64,000 bases of DNA from Elusimicrobia bacterium RIFOXYA2_FULL_47_53 (GTDB lineage: Bacteria; Elusimicrobiota; Endomicrobiia; Endomicrobiales; XYA2-FULL-47-53): contig MGVE01000011.1 in the NCBI GenBank assembly GCA_001800315.1, positions 62,001-126,000 of the forward strand, written 5' to 3'. Below the pieces are notes generated by a model, which saw only the letters and a program-made list of their open reading frames with translations, had not been told where the DNA came from and did no database searches. The stretch's first letter is position 1; each line of letters begins with the position of its first letter. Both the position numbers and the translations under genes were made by a program. Positions 1 through 9,623 of this stretch are shown here, piece after piece.

Positions 1-2
1 CC

Positions 3-1304
3 TTCACCGGCCCCTGGCTTAAAACCGCAATTCAGGCCGCCGGTATGGTGAGAAAAAATTATCCCGGCCTTAAAATTCTCTGGGGCGGGCCGCATGCCAT
101 AGCGCTTCCCGAAGTTACCGCCAAACACCACCTTGTTGACTGCGCCTGCTATACAGAAGGGGAAAATGTGATTGTTCCTCTGCTGGACAGCGTTTACAAC
201 GGAACCCCTTTTAGTGAAGTAAAAGGCGTAATTTTTAGAGATGAGCGCGGCGTTATAGTTAAAACCGATTTGCCTGCTGAAGTTGAGATGGATTCCCTTG
301 AACTGCCGCCTTACCAGCTTCTGGATCTTAAGCTTTACTCCATAAAAGAGGGCAGGGTGTATTATCAGACCAGCAGGGGCTGTGTTTTTAAGTGCAGGTT
401 CTGCTCTTACGAGGCCGGAAAAAAATGGCGTTCAAAAACCCCCGAAAAGGTAATTGAAGATTTTAAGAAAATCATATCCATGTTTAATCCCGAGGAGTTC
501 CAGATTTTTGACGGGAATTTCTTTGTGGACCTTTCACGGGTGAGAAAAATACTTGAAAAGAAGCTGGAGCTCGGGCTGAAATTCAAGTGGAGCGCTTACT
601 GCCGCTTTGACACCTTCTCTCGCTTGGACGAATCCATGCTTTCTCTGCTTAGAAGCTCGGGCTGCTGCGAACTAAAGTTCGGAGGCGAGTCCGGTTCTCC
701 GAAAATCCTGAAGTATGTCCAGAAAGAGACCAAGCCCGAACAGATAATTTACGGTGTCGGCAAATGTTTTGAGTACGGCATTACGCCCACGCTTTCATTT
801 ATGACCGGATTTCCCGAAGAGGGCGACGCCGAACTCGGCGAAACTCTGGCGCTTATAAATAAACTGCGCCGCGAGTATCCCAAACTTGCCATCAACGGGC
901 TTTTCATGCTCCAGCATCTCCCCAATACGCCGCTTACCGACGAGATACTTGAAAAATACGGCATAGAGCATCCCAAGACCATGGAAGAATGGGTTGATTA
1001 CCATTTAATTTGGACTAAAAAAAGCGACTATCCTTGGATGAATAACAGAGAGTATTCCAAACGAAAAACGCTCTCTTCCATAATGAGCTACCTCTACCTC
1101 TCAGGTGTGCTTGAGAACCTGCCGAAAAAACAACGGGCCGGAACTGTCTTAAAATCCGATATGGTTTTCGCGCTTTTTAAAGCAGTGAATATGATAGTCA
1201 GAAAAGTTTTTGTGAAACTGCGCTGGGATATGGGTGTCACGGCCTTGCCCGTTGAGTGGCGAGTCTGGGACTACATCAGGGAAGACATTCTGAGGATGTG
1301 CTGA
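3..1304 (+). CDS. B12-binding radical SAM protein (5'-truncated by window edge)
   Basis: The reading frame is already open at base 3, encoding FTGPWLKTAIQAAG before the first in-frame Met at 45, so the true start lies upstream. The visible part has the end of a cobalamin-binding (B12) domain with a GGPHA motif, then a radical SAM core with the [4Fe-4S] motif CVFKCRFC (codons at about 381-404, CX3CX2C) and a GGESGSP-type segment. Such enzymes use S-adenosylmethionine and cobalamin, often to methylate unactivated carbons, but the substrate cannot be read here. One base separates it from a second enzyme of the same class, and a membrane glycosyltransferase-like gene follows, so an envelope lipid or glycan substrate is plausible but inferred. 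Confidence 0.85.
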   Translation, partial: FTGPWLKTAIQAAGMVRKNYPGLKILWGGPHAIALPEVTAKHHLVDCACYTEGENVIVPLLDSVYNGTPFSEVKGVIFRDERGVIVKTDLPAEVEMDSLELPPYQLLDLKLYSIKEGRVYYQTSRGCVFKCRFCSYEAGKKWRSKTPEKVIEDFKKIISMFNPEEFQIFDGNFFVDLSRVRKILEKKLELGLKFKWSAYCRFDTFSRLDESMLSLLRSSGCCELKFGGESGSPKILKYVQKETKPEQIIYGVGKCFEYGITPTLSFMTGFPEEGDAELGETLALINKLRREYPKLAINGLFMLQHLPNTPLTDEILEKYGIEHPKTMEEWVDYHLIWTKKSDYPWMNNREYSKRKTLSSIMSYLYLSGVLENLPKKQRAGTVLKSDMVFALFKAVNMIVRKVFVKLRWDMGVTALPVEWRVWDYIREDILRMC

Positions 1305-1305
1305 T

Positions 1306-2655
1306 ATGGTAAAGGTGGCTTTAATTAATCCCGGCAAATCACAGCGTTTCGCGGTTCAGGAACCGCTTAACCTCGGTTTTCTCGCCGCCTACCTTGAAAA
1401 AAACGGCGCTCAGGTAAAAATATTTGACCAGCTTTCAGGCCAGGATGTGCCCGCGCTTCTTAATGACTTTAAGCCCGATGTGGCCGGCATTACAAGCACA
1501 ACTCCCGTGGCCTATGACGCCTATGCCGTAGCCGACCACTGCAAAAGCAGGGGGATTCTTACCGTCATGGGCGGTGTTCATCCCTGGATGTTTCCCGAGG
1601 AGGCCCTTGAGCACTGCGACATTGTGGTAAAAGGCGAAGGGGAAAAGGCGCTCGTTGATATTGCGCTTCACAACAAAAGGGACCGCGTTATTGAGGGCGG
1701 CTATATAGAGAATATTGAGGAGATACCCTTTCCGGCGCGCCATCTAATGGACATGGAACGCTACCTCTACTGCAAAAAGTATGTGCCCTACATTCTTCAT
1801 CTGCCCTATGTGCCGGCCAACGCGAAAATTATTCATATACTTACAAGCCGCGGCTGTCCTCACTCGGAATGTATTTTCTGCCACAACTCGTTCAAACGCT
1901 TCCCGTACCGGGCTAACAGCGCCGAGAAGGTCATTGAGGAAATAAAACAGCTTAAAAAAGATTACGGTATAGAAGCGCTTTATTATGTGGAAGACGATTT
2001 CTGGACGGACAAGGAGCGGGTTGTCAGGATTTCCGAGCTTCTGATAAAAGAGGGTCTTGATAAAATAGTCTGGGGCGCGAGCGCGCGGGTGGACCAGATA
2101 GTTGGGACAGAGCCCGAAATACTTAACCTCGCCAGAAGGGCCGGGTGCAGGTCCATAACAATGGGTTTTGAGTCAGGGTCTCCTCGCATGCTTGAGGAAC
2201 TCAAAAAGGGTTTTACCATAGAACAGGCACACGAGGCTATAAGGCTCATTAAAAAGGCAGGCATAATCGTTCACGGCAATATAATAGTCGGCGGGCCTGG
2301 CGAGACTTTACGGGACGCGGAGCTGTCCCGCGAGTTTCTTAAGAAAACTTCTATAGTAACGCCGGAAATATATATATTCACGCCCTATCCCGGGAGCCAG
2401 GTATGGTGCAGGCTTGAAGCCGAGCAGAAGATAGACAGGAAATTTGACTGGAGGCGTTTTAACCAGGAAGAGCTGATAATGAACCTTTCAAATATACCAA
2501 CAAAGGCCTTAAACAAGCTGCGCAGTAAAATGTATTTATCGTATTATCTTTCGCATCCCGTCTACGCGCTTAAATTTATTCTAAGCGCCCTGAAACACCC
2601 CGTTTCTACGGCGGACAAACTCGTTCACACGCTCAAACCGGTATTTAAACTATGA
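1306..2655 (+). CDS. B12-binding radical SAM protein
   Basis: A 449-residue protein with an N-terminal Rossmann-like cobalamin-binding domain (about residues 1-125, with GGVHPWMFPEEA near 89-100) and a radical SAM domain (about 170-400). The cluster-binding cysteines are C184, C189 and C192, which gives CX4CX2C instead of the usual CX3CX2C. The codons are clear, so the extra residue is real in this sequence. The C-terminal 60 residues are basic and aromatic and may sit at a membrane. The gene starts one base after the upstream stop and overlaps the next gene by 4 bases (ATGA), so the three are probably co-transcribed. The substrate is unknown. Confidence 0.88.
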   Translation: MVKVALINPGKSQRFAVQEPLNLGFLAAYLEKNGAQVKIFDQLSGQDVPALLNDFKPDVAGITSTTPVAYDAYAVADHCKSRGILTVMGGVHPWMFPEEALEHCDIVVKGEGEKALVDIALHNKRDRVIEGGYIENIEEIPFPARHLMDMERYLYCKKYVPYILHLPYVPANAKIIHILTSRGCPHSECIFCHNSFKRFPYRANSAEKVIEEIKQLKKDYGIEALYYVEDDFWTDKERVVRISELLIKEGLDKIVWGASARVDQIVGTEPEILNLARRAGCRSITMGFESGSPRMLEELKKGFTIEQAHEAIRLIKKAGIIVHGNIIVGGPGETLRDAELSREFLKKTSIVTPEIYIFTPYPGSQVWCRLEAEQKIDRKFDWRRFNQEELIMNLSNIPTKALNKLRSKMYLSYYLSHPVYALKFILSALKHPVSTADKLVHTLKPVFKL

Positions 2656-4928
2656 AAAAAAACCGTCAGAAACAACAGCCCTCAAAGCCTGAGGCCGCCC
2701 CCTCGGCAGTTCTCTTTCATCCGCTGCTGCTGGTTCCTTTTCTCGTCTGGGGCTATTTTGTCTTGGCGAATTATTTAAAGACTTATCCGGCGGGCTTTAA
2801 TTTCGGCGGCATGTTTTTTTTCGGCGCCGAAAATGTTTCACTGATGAATATTTTTAACCTGCTCTCCTATGTGCCCCATTTTTTGTTCGCGGCGTTCCTG
2901 TTTGTTTCGGCCTTCGGGCTGGGCAGGTTCGCGCTCAATGTGTTTAAAATAAGCTCGCTGGAAGAAGGGGAATATATTTATTCAACGGCGCTGGGCCTTT
3001 GCCTGATAATCTATTCCACCCTCTTAATCGGAAGCCTCGGCCTGCTGTACAAACCCCTGGTTCTTATCCTGCCGGTATTCGGTGCGGTTTACGCTTTTGC
3101 CAAAGCCTCTGTTAATAAGCCCGTTTTGTCGTTTTCGGTCTCAAAGATCCCGTTTCTTATGAAAATCCTGCTTCTGATAGTGGCAGCAGAACTTGTTTTT
3201 ACCCTTATCGGCTCACTCGCCAACGAAACTTTTTATGATTCATTAAAATATCATATCGGCGTTCCGCATTACTGGATACTAAACCACAAGATTTCGGCTA
3301 TCCCAAATTTTGAGTATTCCTATTACCCGGTAAATATCCATCTGTTATATATGCTGGGGCTCATGTTCGGCAACGATATCACCGCCAAGCTCATACATTA
3401 CGCTTTCGGCATTTTAAGCGCCGCCGCTATTTACCAGTGGAGCAGAAAAAGGTTTTCCAATGAAACCGGCGTTATGGCGGTTCTCATTTTCTTCTCGGTA
3501 CCGTTTGTTTACATGGTGATGTGGAAAACCGCCATTGAGCTCGGCCTCGCGTTTTTTGAGACCATGGCTGTTTTAAGTTTTATTAATTTTCTTACCGAGG
3601 CTCCCGAGAAAAAAACCAGGTGGGCTGTGCTCTCGGCTCTTTTCTGCGGCACGGCTATCGGGGGGAAATATCTGAGTGTTTACTCGCTTATAGCCATTGT
3701 CGCGGCCGCCGCGGTGTATTTTATCGCCAAAAAACAGGTTTCAAAAAGAAATTTGTACTACGCGGGGCTGATAGTCTTTGTCTCCCTTTTTCTTGTCGCG
3801 CCCTATCTTGTCAGGAACCAGATACTGACTGGCAAGTTCGCTTATCCCTATAATATCGGATTTAAGAGCGAGATTACGGCCTCGCTGAGAGATGTTCAGG
3901 TGGATTTCAACGACCCTCCAAAACCCGACAGGACTATTAAGAACTTCCTGACTCTGCCGTGGTACCTTACAATGGGAGCAAAAACCCAGGAGCCGCTTTC
4001 CGGGGCTTTGCTGCTGCTTTTCGTTCCCTTTATTTTTCTTTTCAGGAACTCCGACGAGAAAATAAAGTCCCTGCTTATTTACTGCGGAGTATATTATTTT
4101 CTGTGGTTTTATGTAAGAACCTATTTTCGCTACATCGTGCCGCTTATGCCGGCATTGTCCATAGCGATAGCGTATTTTCTGACGGTTCCTAAACTCAGCA
4201 AGTATTTCAAGTTCATTGCCCTCTCGGCGCTTACGGTTTTGTTTGTCTCAAACCTGAACCTGCTGGTGATGACCGAGGCGGCTACCATGGATCCTTTACG
4301 GGTGGTGCTGGGCCTTGAAAGCAAAAAAGATTATCTTTCCACCAGCCGCCCCAGCTATCCGACGCCGTATTATCAATCGCTGGAATGGGCAAACCTTAAT
4401 CTGCCGGATGGCTCCAGGATAATGTTCCTCGGCGAGTGCCGCGGTTATTACAGCGCGAATAAGTTTATTACCCATACCTTAAGCGATTACAACCCGCTGG
4501 TAGTCATGGCCTCCAGAGCCAATAACGGCGACGAGCTCTACAAACTGCTGAAAGCCGAGGGTGTCACGCACCTGCTGTTTAATGTTCCTGAAGCCCGCCG
4601 GATAGCATCCTATGATATGTTCCACTTTGAGCCGAAGGATTTAAAAGTGGTGCTTCAGTTCTGGGATAAATATGTGGCTCAGTTGTACGCCGAACCCGGC
4701 GATATGGCGGCGCCCCAGCAGGGGATTCATTCCATGAAAAAACAGCAGGCCCAGTGGTGGTCGCAGTATTCCGCTATGCCTCAGAACAGCGTCTATATTT
4801 ACAGGATAATGGACAGCGAGGAGGCTTCAAAACCGCACCGCCCGCCTTTGAATTTTTTCCTGGACAAGGAGATTTATTCGGCGGACCGCTGGAAACGCTT
4901 TGAGGGACTTATAAGAAACGGCGGATAA
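2652..4928 (+). CDS. Polytopic membrane protein, glycosyltransferase family 39/ArnT-like
   Basis: A 758-residue protein with a short basic N-terminus and many hydrophobic segments between about residues 25 and 545, followed by a soluble C-terminal domain of about 200 residues. An early luminal loop carries NETFYDSLKYHIGVPHYW, which resembles the acidic first-loop region of GT-C enzymes (PMT/ArnT/GT39) that move sugars from polyprenyl-phosphate donors. No single diagnostic motif settles the family, so the call rests on architecture and loop position. It overlaps the preceding radical SAM gene by 4 bases. Acceptor and donor are unknown. An O-antigen-type or other multi-TM transferase is the main alternative. 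Confidence 0.6.
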   Translation: MKKNRQKQQPSKPEAAPSAVLFHPLLLVPFLVWGYFVLANYLKTYPAGFNFGGMFFFGAENVSLMNIFNLLSYVPHFLFAAFLFVSAFGLGRFALNVFKISSLEEGEYIYSTALGLCLIIYSTLLIGSLGLLYKPLVLILPVFGAVYAFAKASVNKPVLSFSVSKIPFLMKILLLIVAAELVFTLIGSLANETFYDSLKYHIGVPHYWILNHKISAIPNFEYSYYPVNIHLLYMLGLMFGNDITAKLIHYAFGILSAAAIYQWSRKRFSNETGVMAVLIFFSVPFVYMVMWKTAIELGLAFFETMAVLSFINFLTEAPEKKTRWAVLSALFCGTAIGGKYLSVYSLIAIVAAAAVYFIAKKQVSKRNLYYAGLIVFVSLFLVAPYLVRNQILTGKFAYPYNIGFKSEITASLRDVQVDFNDPPKPDRTIKNFLTLPWYLTMGAKTQEPLSGALLLLFVPFIFLFRNSDEKIKSLLIYCGVYYFLWFYVRTYFRYIVPLMPALSIAIAYFLTVPKLSKYFKFIALSALTVLFVSNLNLLVMTEAATMDPLRVVLGLESKKDYLSTSRPSYPTPYYQSLEWANLNLPDGSRIMFLGECRGYYSANKFITHTLSDYNPLVVMASRANNGDELYKLLKAEGVTHLLFNVPEARRIASYDMFHFEPKDLKVVLQFWDKYVAQLYAEPGDMAAPQQGIHSMKKQQAQWWSQYSAMPQNSVYIYRIMDSEEASKPHRPPLNFFLDKEIYSADRWKRFEGLIRNGG

Positions 4929-4943
4929 AATTTTTCAGCATAC

Positions 4944-4972
4944 TTGACAAATAAAAGGCTTGATTGTATAAT
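4944..4972 (+). promoter_or_regulatory. sigma70-type promoter of the hrcA-grpE-dnaK-dnaJ operon
   Basis: TTGACA at 4944-4949 and TATAAT at 4967-4972 are both consensus, with a 17-base spacer. The -10 box is followed immediately by the CIRCE operator, so repressor binding would cover the transcription start (predicted near 4979). Confidence 0.9.
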
Positions 4973-4973
4973 A

Positions 4974-5000
4974 TTAGCACTTTGAAGCTTTGAGTGCTAA
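4974..5000 (+). promoter_or_regulatory. CIRCE operator (HrcA binding site)
   Basis: TTAGCACTT, nine bases, GAGTGCTAA. The right arm matches the CIRCE consensus at 9/9 and the left arm at 8/9 (final T for C). The palindrome extends outward with ATA/TAT. It lies between the -10 box and the hrcA start, the classical place for heat-shock autorepression by HrcA. Confidence 0.93.
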
Positions 5001-5020
5001 TATTGTTTTGAGGAATGTAA

Positions 5021-6061
5021 ATGAGACAGGTCAGCCCCAAGGTTCAGGAAGACAGAAAAAGAAAGATTCTTCAGGCGGTTATACACCATTATATAAAGAC
5101 CGCCCGGCCGGTAGGCTCAAGCATACTGACCGAAGAATACGACTTCGGCCTTTCCCCGGCGTCCATAAGAAGCTTTATGTCCGAACTGGAAGAGGACGGT
5201 TTTCTTACGCATCCTCATACCTCGGCCGGCAGGGTTCCCACGGATAAGGGCTACCGCTATTATGTTGATTCCCTCATGGAACTCCAGAGAATGGCGATAG
5301 AAGAGGAAGACCGCATACGCAAGGAGTACAGGGGCCGGATGAACGAGCTCAACGAGGTCCTTGTAAAAACCTCAAAAGTCCTTTCCGCGATGTCTCAGTA
5401 CACCGGTTTTGTAATGGCGCCAAAGCTTGAAAGAAACCTGATTAAGCATGTGGAGCTGGTTTATCTAAACGAAAAAACACTGCTTGCCCTGCTTGTGACT
5501 CATACCGGGCTTGTGAAACACCATATAATAGAGTCGCACATCAAAAAAGACAGGCTGCCCAGGCTTAATGATATATTAAACGACAAACTGCAGGGGATGA
5601 CCCTTTCGGAAGCCAAGAGAAAGTTTATTGAGAAGCTTGAAGAGGCTCTGGAGGAGGAAAGAGAAATTATTTCCTTCGCCAAGGATTTAGGCGGGCACCT
5701 CTTTGACATTGACGACGAAATATATATGGACGGAGCTTCCAATGTGCTTACGCTTCCAGAGTTCCAGGATTACGAACCCATGCGCTGCCTTATGCGCATA
5801 AGCGAAGACAGGGATATTCTTTCCAGGTTTCTTGAAAAGGACATGAACAACGAGAAAGTGCGAGTGCTGATAGGCTCCGAAACTTCCTGCAGCGAACTGC
5901 AGAGCCTTAGCGTAGTCAGCGCGGTTTACAAAGAGGGAAAACGCCCGGTGGGGGTTCTTGGCATAATCGGACCAAAGAGAATGGAATACCCTAAAATGAT
6001 GTCGCTGGTTGAATCGGTCACTAAGGTGGTTAACAAACTACTTGAGGATTTCGGAGGATAG
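5021..6061 (+). CDS. hrcA: Heat-inducible transcription repressor HrcA
   Basis: A 346-residue repressor of class I heat-shock genes. It has an N-terminal winged helix (about residues 1-75, with RPVGSSILTEEYDFGLSPAS and the PHTSAGRVPTDKGYRYYVD block), a central domain and a C-terminal dimerisation region. The start ATG is preceded by GAGG at 5010-5013. As the first gene behind CIRCE it should repress its own operon, with the GroE/DnaK system helping it to fold. Length and motif order are those of the family. No truncation is seen. Confidence 0.95.
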   Translation: MRQVSPKVQEDRKRKILQAVIHHYIKTARPVGSSILTEEYDFGLSPASIRSFMSELEEDGFLTHPHTSAGRVPTDKGYRYYVDSLMELQRMAIEEEDRIRKEYRGRMNELNEVLVKTSKVLSAMSQYTGFVMAPKLERNLIKHVELVYLNEKTLLALLVTHTGLVKHHIIESHIKKDRLPRLNDILNDKLQGMTLSEAKRKFIEKLEEALEEEREIISFAKDLGGHLFDIDDEIYMDGASNVLTLPEFQDYEPMRCLMRISEDRDILSRFLEKDMNNEKVRVLIGSETSCSELQSLSVVSAVYKEGKRPVGVLGIIGPKRMEYPKMMSLVESVTKVVNKLLEDFGG

Positions 6062-6065
6062 CAAA

Positions 6066-6602
6066 TTGCAGGAAAACAACGAAAAGGAACAGACAATAGA
6101 GGATGCGGCAAGAGACGAAAAGCTTTCCGAGCTGGAAATCTTAAACCAGTCTCTTGAGCAGAAACGCCGTCAGTCCGATGACTACTACGACCAGCTTCTC
6201 AGGCTTAAAGCCGAGTTTGACAATTACCGCAAGAGAAGCGAGGTTGAAAAAAGAAATCATAAACTCTGGGGCAAAGAGGAGATACTTTTAAAACAGATAG
6301 GACTTCTGGATGTGCTCGCGCAGGCTCTCTCAAGCGCTAAGATCAGCCAGAATATAGACAGCCTGATTAAAGGGCTTGAGCTTGTCTGCAAAGAGTTTGA
6401 AAGAGTGCTGGCGGAAGAGGGCTTGACGGAAGTGGAAGCTCTCGGCAAAAAATTTGACCCAACTCTTCACGAGGCTTTAGAGCAGGTTGAAAGTGAAGAG
6501 CAGGAGGGCAATATAGTGGAGGTGCTTCAGAAAGGATACAGGTTACAGGAACGGCTTATACGGCCTTCAAGAGTAAAAGTGGCAAAACCAAAAAATAATT
6601 AA
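6066..6602 (+). CDS. grpE: Nucleotide exchange factor GrpE
   Basis: A 178-residue DnaK nucleotide-exchange factor. The start is taken as TTG at 6066, because GGAGG at 6053-6057 sits 8 bases upstream. A longer in-frame TTG at 6009 would overlap hrcA and has no ribosome site. The N-terminal half is a charged, coiled-coil helix ([20 protein letters not shown]) and the C-terminal beta domain ends with [21 protein letters not shown], the conserved family ending. It lies between hrcA and dnaK, so its product acts directly with its neighbours. Confidence 0.95.
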   Translation: MQENNEKEQTIEDAARDEKLSELEILNQSLEQKRRQSDDYYDQLLRLKAEFDNYRKRSEVEKRNHKLWGKEEILLKQIGLLDVLAQALSSAKISQNIDSLIKGLELVCKEFERVLAEEGLTEVEALGKKFDPTLHEALEQVESEEQEGNIVEVLQKGYRLQERLIRPSRVKVAKPKNN

Positions 6603-6615
6603 GGAGGACAATATC

Positions 6616-8493
6616 ATGGCAAAAATCATAGGTATAGATTTAGGGACATCAAATTCAGCCGCGGCGGTTTTAGAGGGCGGCAAATCAACGATAATTCCTT
6701 CCGCTGAAGGAACTACTCTCGGCGGAAAGGCTTTTCCGTCGTATGTGGCCTTTACCAAGGACGGCCAGCTTATTATCGGCGAGCCGGCGAGAAGGCAGGC
6801 TATTACGAACACGGAAGGCACCCTGACGGCGTTCAAGAGAAAAATGGGCACGGATTTTAAATACAATGTCTACGGCAAGGAATACACGCCCCAGCAGCTT
6901 TCGGCTTTCATTCTTCAGAAAGTCAAAAGAGACGCGGAGGCTTTTCTCGGCGAGCCGGTGACAAAAGCTGTCATCACCGTGCCGGCGTATTTTAACGACA
7001 ACCAGCGCCAGGCCACAAAAGACGCGGGCTCCATTGCGGGCCTTGAAGTAGTAAGGCTCGTCAACGAACCCACGGCGGCCGCGCTTGCCTTTGGTATAGA
7101 CAAGGCCGGCAAAGAGCAGAAGATCCTTGTGTTTGACCTCGGTGGCGGAACGCTGGATGTGACTATTATGGAGATGGGAGCGGAAGGAACTTTTGAAGTG
7201 CTCTCAACCTCGGGCGATACTCAGCTCGGCGGAACCGATATGGACAACGCCCTGATTGACCATATCGCAGAAATTTTCAGGTCCGAGAGCGGCATTGACC
7301 TGAGAAAAGATAAAATGGCGTTTCAGCGCCTTAAGGAAGCGGCCGAGAAAGCGAAGATTGAGCTTTCAAATGTGCTTGAGACCGACCTTAACCTGCCGTT
7401 TATTACGGCCGACGCTTCCGGTCCCAAACATTTAACCATGAAGCTTTCCCGCGCGACTCTTGATAATGTCGTCAGGCCTATCGTTGAGCGCTGCAAGGCT
7501 TCGGTGGATCAGGCTATGTCGGACGCGAAACTTACGGCGGAAACCATATCAAAGATAATCCTGGTCGGCGGGCCTACGAGAATGCCGATAGTTCAGAAAT
7601 TCGTGGAAGACCATGTCGGCAAAAAAGTTGAAAGAGGCATAGATCCGATGGAGTGCGTCGCCATAGGCGCCGGTATTCAGGCCGCGGTTCTGACCGGAGA
7701 AGTGAAAGACATTCTTCTCTTAGATGTCACCCCGCTTACTCTCGGAGTTGAAACCATGGGCGGAGTGCGCACCGCCATTATTGAAAGAAATACCACGATA
7801 CCGGTTAAACGCTCGCAGGTGTTTTCAACCGCGGCAGATAACCAGCCGTCGGTGGAGATTCATGTCCTGCAGGGCGAGCGCCCCATGGCAAAAGACAATG
7901 TTTCGCTCGGCAAATTCTTCCTTGACGGCATACCGCCCGCTCCCAGAGGCGTTCCTCAGGTTGAAGTGACCTACGACATTGACGCCAACGGCATACTTCA
8001 TGTTACCGCAAAAGACCTGGGCACCGGCAAAGAGCAGTCTATCAGGATAACCGCTCCCAATAAACTCAACAAGGAAGATGTTGAAAAATTCGTTAAAGAG
8101 GCCGAGAAATTCTCCGAAGACGACAAGAAGCGCAAAGAGGAGATAGAGGCCAAAAACGAGGCGGATACTCTTGTCTACGCCACCGAGAAGAGCCTTAAGG
8201 AACACGGAGACAAAATATCGGCCGACGAAAGGCTTAATGTTGAAAGATGCCTCAATGAAACCAAGGAAGCGCTTAAGTCCGGCGACATCAATACCATCAA
8301 GAAATCCAAAGACGCGCTGACCGAAGCTTCTCATAAGCTTGCCGAAGCCGTTTACCGGGAAGCCCAGAAAAAGTCATCCGGAGCTCAGCAGGGAGCCGAG
8401 CAGGGCGCGCCTGAACAGAACGGACAGCCGCAGTCAGGTCCTCAGGATAATGTGGTGGATGCCGAGGTCGTTAAGGACGATAAGAACAAATAA
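6616..8493 (+). CDS. dnaK: Chaperone protein DnaK (Hsp70)
   Basis: A 625-residue Hsp70. The ATPase domain (about 1-370) has [14 protein letters not shown] at the N-terminus, [11 protein letters not shown] and [10 protein letters not shown]. The substrate-binding domain has [14 protein letters not shown]. The C-terminal tail is Gln/Gly/Pro-rich and ends [11 protein letters not shown]. The start is preceded by a full AAGGAGG. The first phosphate loop reads GTSNSAAAV instead of the more common GTTNSCVAV, followed by [11 protein letters not shown], a variant I associate with archaeal and some deep-branching bacterial DnaKs. It is co-transcribed with grpE and dnaJ under HrcA control. Confidence 0.97.
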   Translation: MAKIIGIDLGTSNSAAAVLEGGKSTIIPSAEGTTLGGKAFPSYVAFTKDGQLIIGEPARRQAITNTEGTLTAFKRKMGTDFKYNVYGKEYTPQQLSAFILQKVKRDAEAFLGEPVTKAVITVPAYFNDNQRQATKDAGSIAGLEVVRLVNEPTAAALAFGIDKAGKEQKILVFDLGGGTLDVTIMEMGAEGTFEVLSTSGDTQLGGTDMDNALIDHIAEIFRSESGIDLRKDKMAFQRLKEAAEKAKIELSNVLETDLNLPFITADASGPKHLTMKLSRATLDNVVRPIVERCKASVDQAMSDAKLTAETISKIILVGGPTRMPIVQKFVEDHVGKKVERGIDPMECVAIGAGIQAAVLTGEVKDILLLDVTPLTLGVETMGGVRTAIIERNTTIPVKRSQVFSTAADNQPSVEIHVLQGERPMAKDNVSLGKFFLDGIPPAPRGVPQVEVTYDIDANGILHVTAKDLGTGKEQSIRITAPNKLNKEDVEKFVKEAEKFSEDDKKRKEEIEAKNEADTLVYATEKSLKEHGDKISADERLNVERCLNETKEALKSGDINTIKKSKDALTEASHKLAEAVYREAQKKSSGAQQGAEQGAPEQNGQPQSGPQDNVVDAEVVKDDKNK

Positions 8494-9611
8494 TGAAACG
8501 CGATTACTACGAAATACTCGGAATCTCCAAGAACGCTTCCCCGGATGAGGTGAAAGCCGCCTACAGGCAGCTTGCGCTTAAATACCACCCCGATAAAAAT
8601 TCGGGCAACAAGGAAGCGGAGGAGAAGTTCAAGGAAATAAACGAAGCTTATGAAATGATAGGCGATCCCACAAAGAGGGCGCAGTACGACCGCTTCGGCC
8701 ACGCCGGAGTCGGCACCGCGCCTCCTCCGAAACCCGGGGAGGGCGGAGGGCCTGGTTTTGGCGATTTTTCCTCGGCCAACGACATATTCGGTGACTTTTT
8801 CAGTGATGTGTTCGGCGCTCAGCGCGGTGGCCGTTCTTCCCGTCAGAAACGCGGAGACGACCTGCGCTATGACCTTGAAATAAGCTTTAAAGATGCCCTT
8901 ACGGGCATTGAGGTCCCTTTAGAGATACCAAAGAAAGATATTTGCACGGCCTGCGGCGGTACCGGCGCCAGGGCCGGAACGACCCCCAAGACCTGCCCTC
9001 AGTGTAAGGGTGTCGGGCAGGTTAGGTATTCCCAGGGTTTCTTCTCTTTCGGGCAGAAATGCCCGCAATGCAAAGGAGAAGGGCAGATAATTGAAAGCCC
9101 GTGCAGAACCTGCAAGGGCACCGGCGCGGTAAAGTCCGACCACAAGATGACGGTGAGAATTCCCGCCGGAGTTGACGACGGAACTTCCCTGCGTGTAGCG
9201 GGAGCCGGCGATCTCGCCGGCAAGGGCAGCATACCCGGAGACCTTTATGTAGTCGTCCATATTAAGAATGACGCCCGTTTTGGCAGGCAGGGCGACGATA
9301 TAGTTACCGATCTAAGAGTCAGTTTTCCAAAAGCCGCGCTTGGCAGCGAATACGAAGTCCCCACGATAACCGGTAAAATTAAATTTAAAATTCCGCCGGG
9401 AACTCAGCCGAACACTGTCTTCAGGGTTAAGGGAGAAGGTTTTCCTCACTTGGGCGGCAAAGGCAAAGGGGATCTGCTGGTTAAAGTGGTTGTGTTCGTT
9501 CCTCAGAACCTCAATGAGGCGCAAAAGTCGGCGCTTCATCAGTTTCTTCAGGCCTCCGGAGAGGCCGACAGCGGGGATTCCGGTAATATTTTCAAAAAAG
9601 TCTTCAAATAG
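8493..9611 (+). CDS. dnaJ: Chaperone protein DnaJ (Hsp40)
   Basis: A 372-residue type I J-protein. The J domain (1-70) carries HPD at 32-34. It is followed by a Gly/Phe-rich linker, a zinc domain with four cysteine repeats ([32 protein letters not shown]) and the C-terminal substrate-binding domain. The first base of its ATG is the last base of the dnaK stop (TAATG), so translation is probably coupled. The protein stimulates DnaK ATPase and delivers clients. Confidence 0.97.
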   Translation: MKRDYYEILGISKNASPDEVKAAYRQLALKYHPDKNSGNKEAEEKFKEINEAYEMIGDPTKRAQYDRFGHAGVGTAPPPKPGEGGGPGFGDFSSANDIFGDFFSDVFGAQRGGRSSRQKRGDDLRYDLEISFKDALTGIEVPLEIPKKDICTACGGTGARAGTTPKTCPQCKGVGQVRYSQGFFSFGQKCPQCKGEGQIIESPCRTCKGTGAVKSDHKMTVRIPAGVDDGTSLRVAGAGDLAGKGSIPGDLYVVVHIKNDARFGRQGDDIVTDLRVSFPKAALGSEYEVPTITGKIKFKIPPGTQPNTVFRVKGEGFPHLGGKGKGDLLVKVVVFVPQNLNEAQKSALHQFLQASGEADSGDSGNIFKKVFK

Positions 9612-9623
9612 GCCTCTAATTTT

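Noticed and set aside
6009-6065. Longer GrpE starting at TTG 6009
   Set aside because: No ribosome site, 53-base overlap with hrcA, and a good GGAGG serves TTG 6066.
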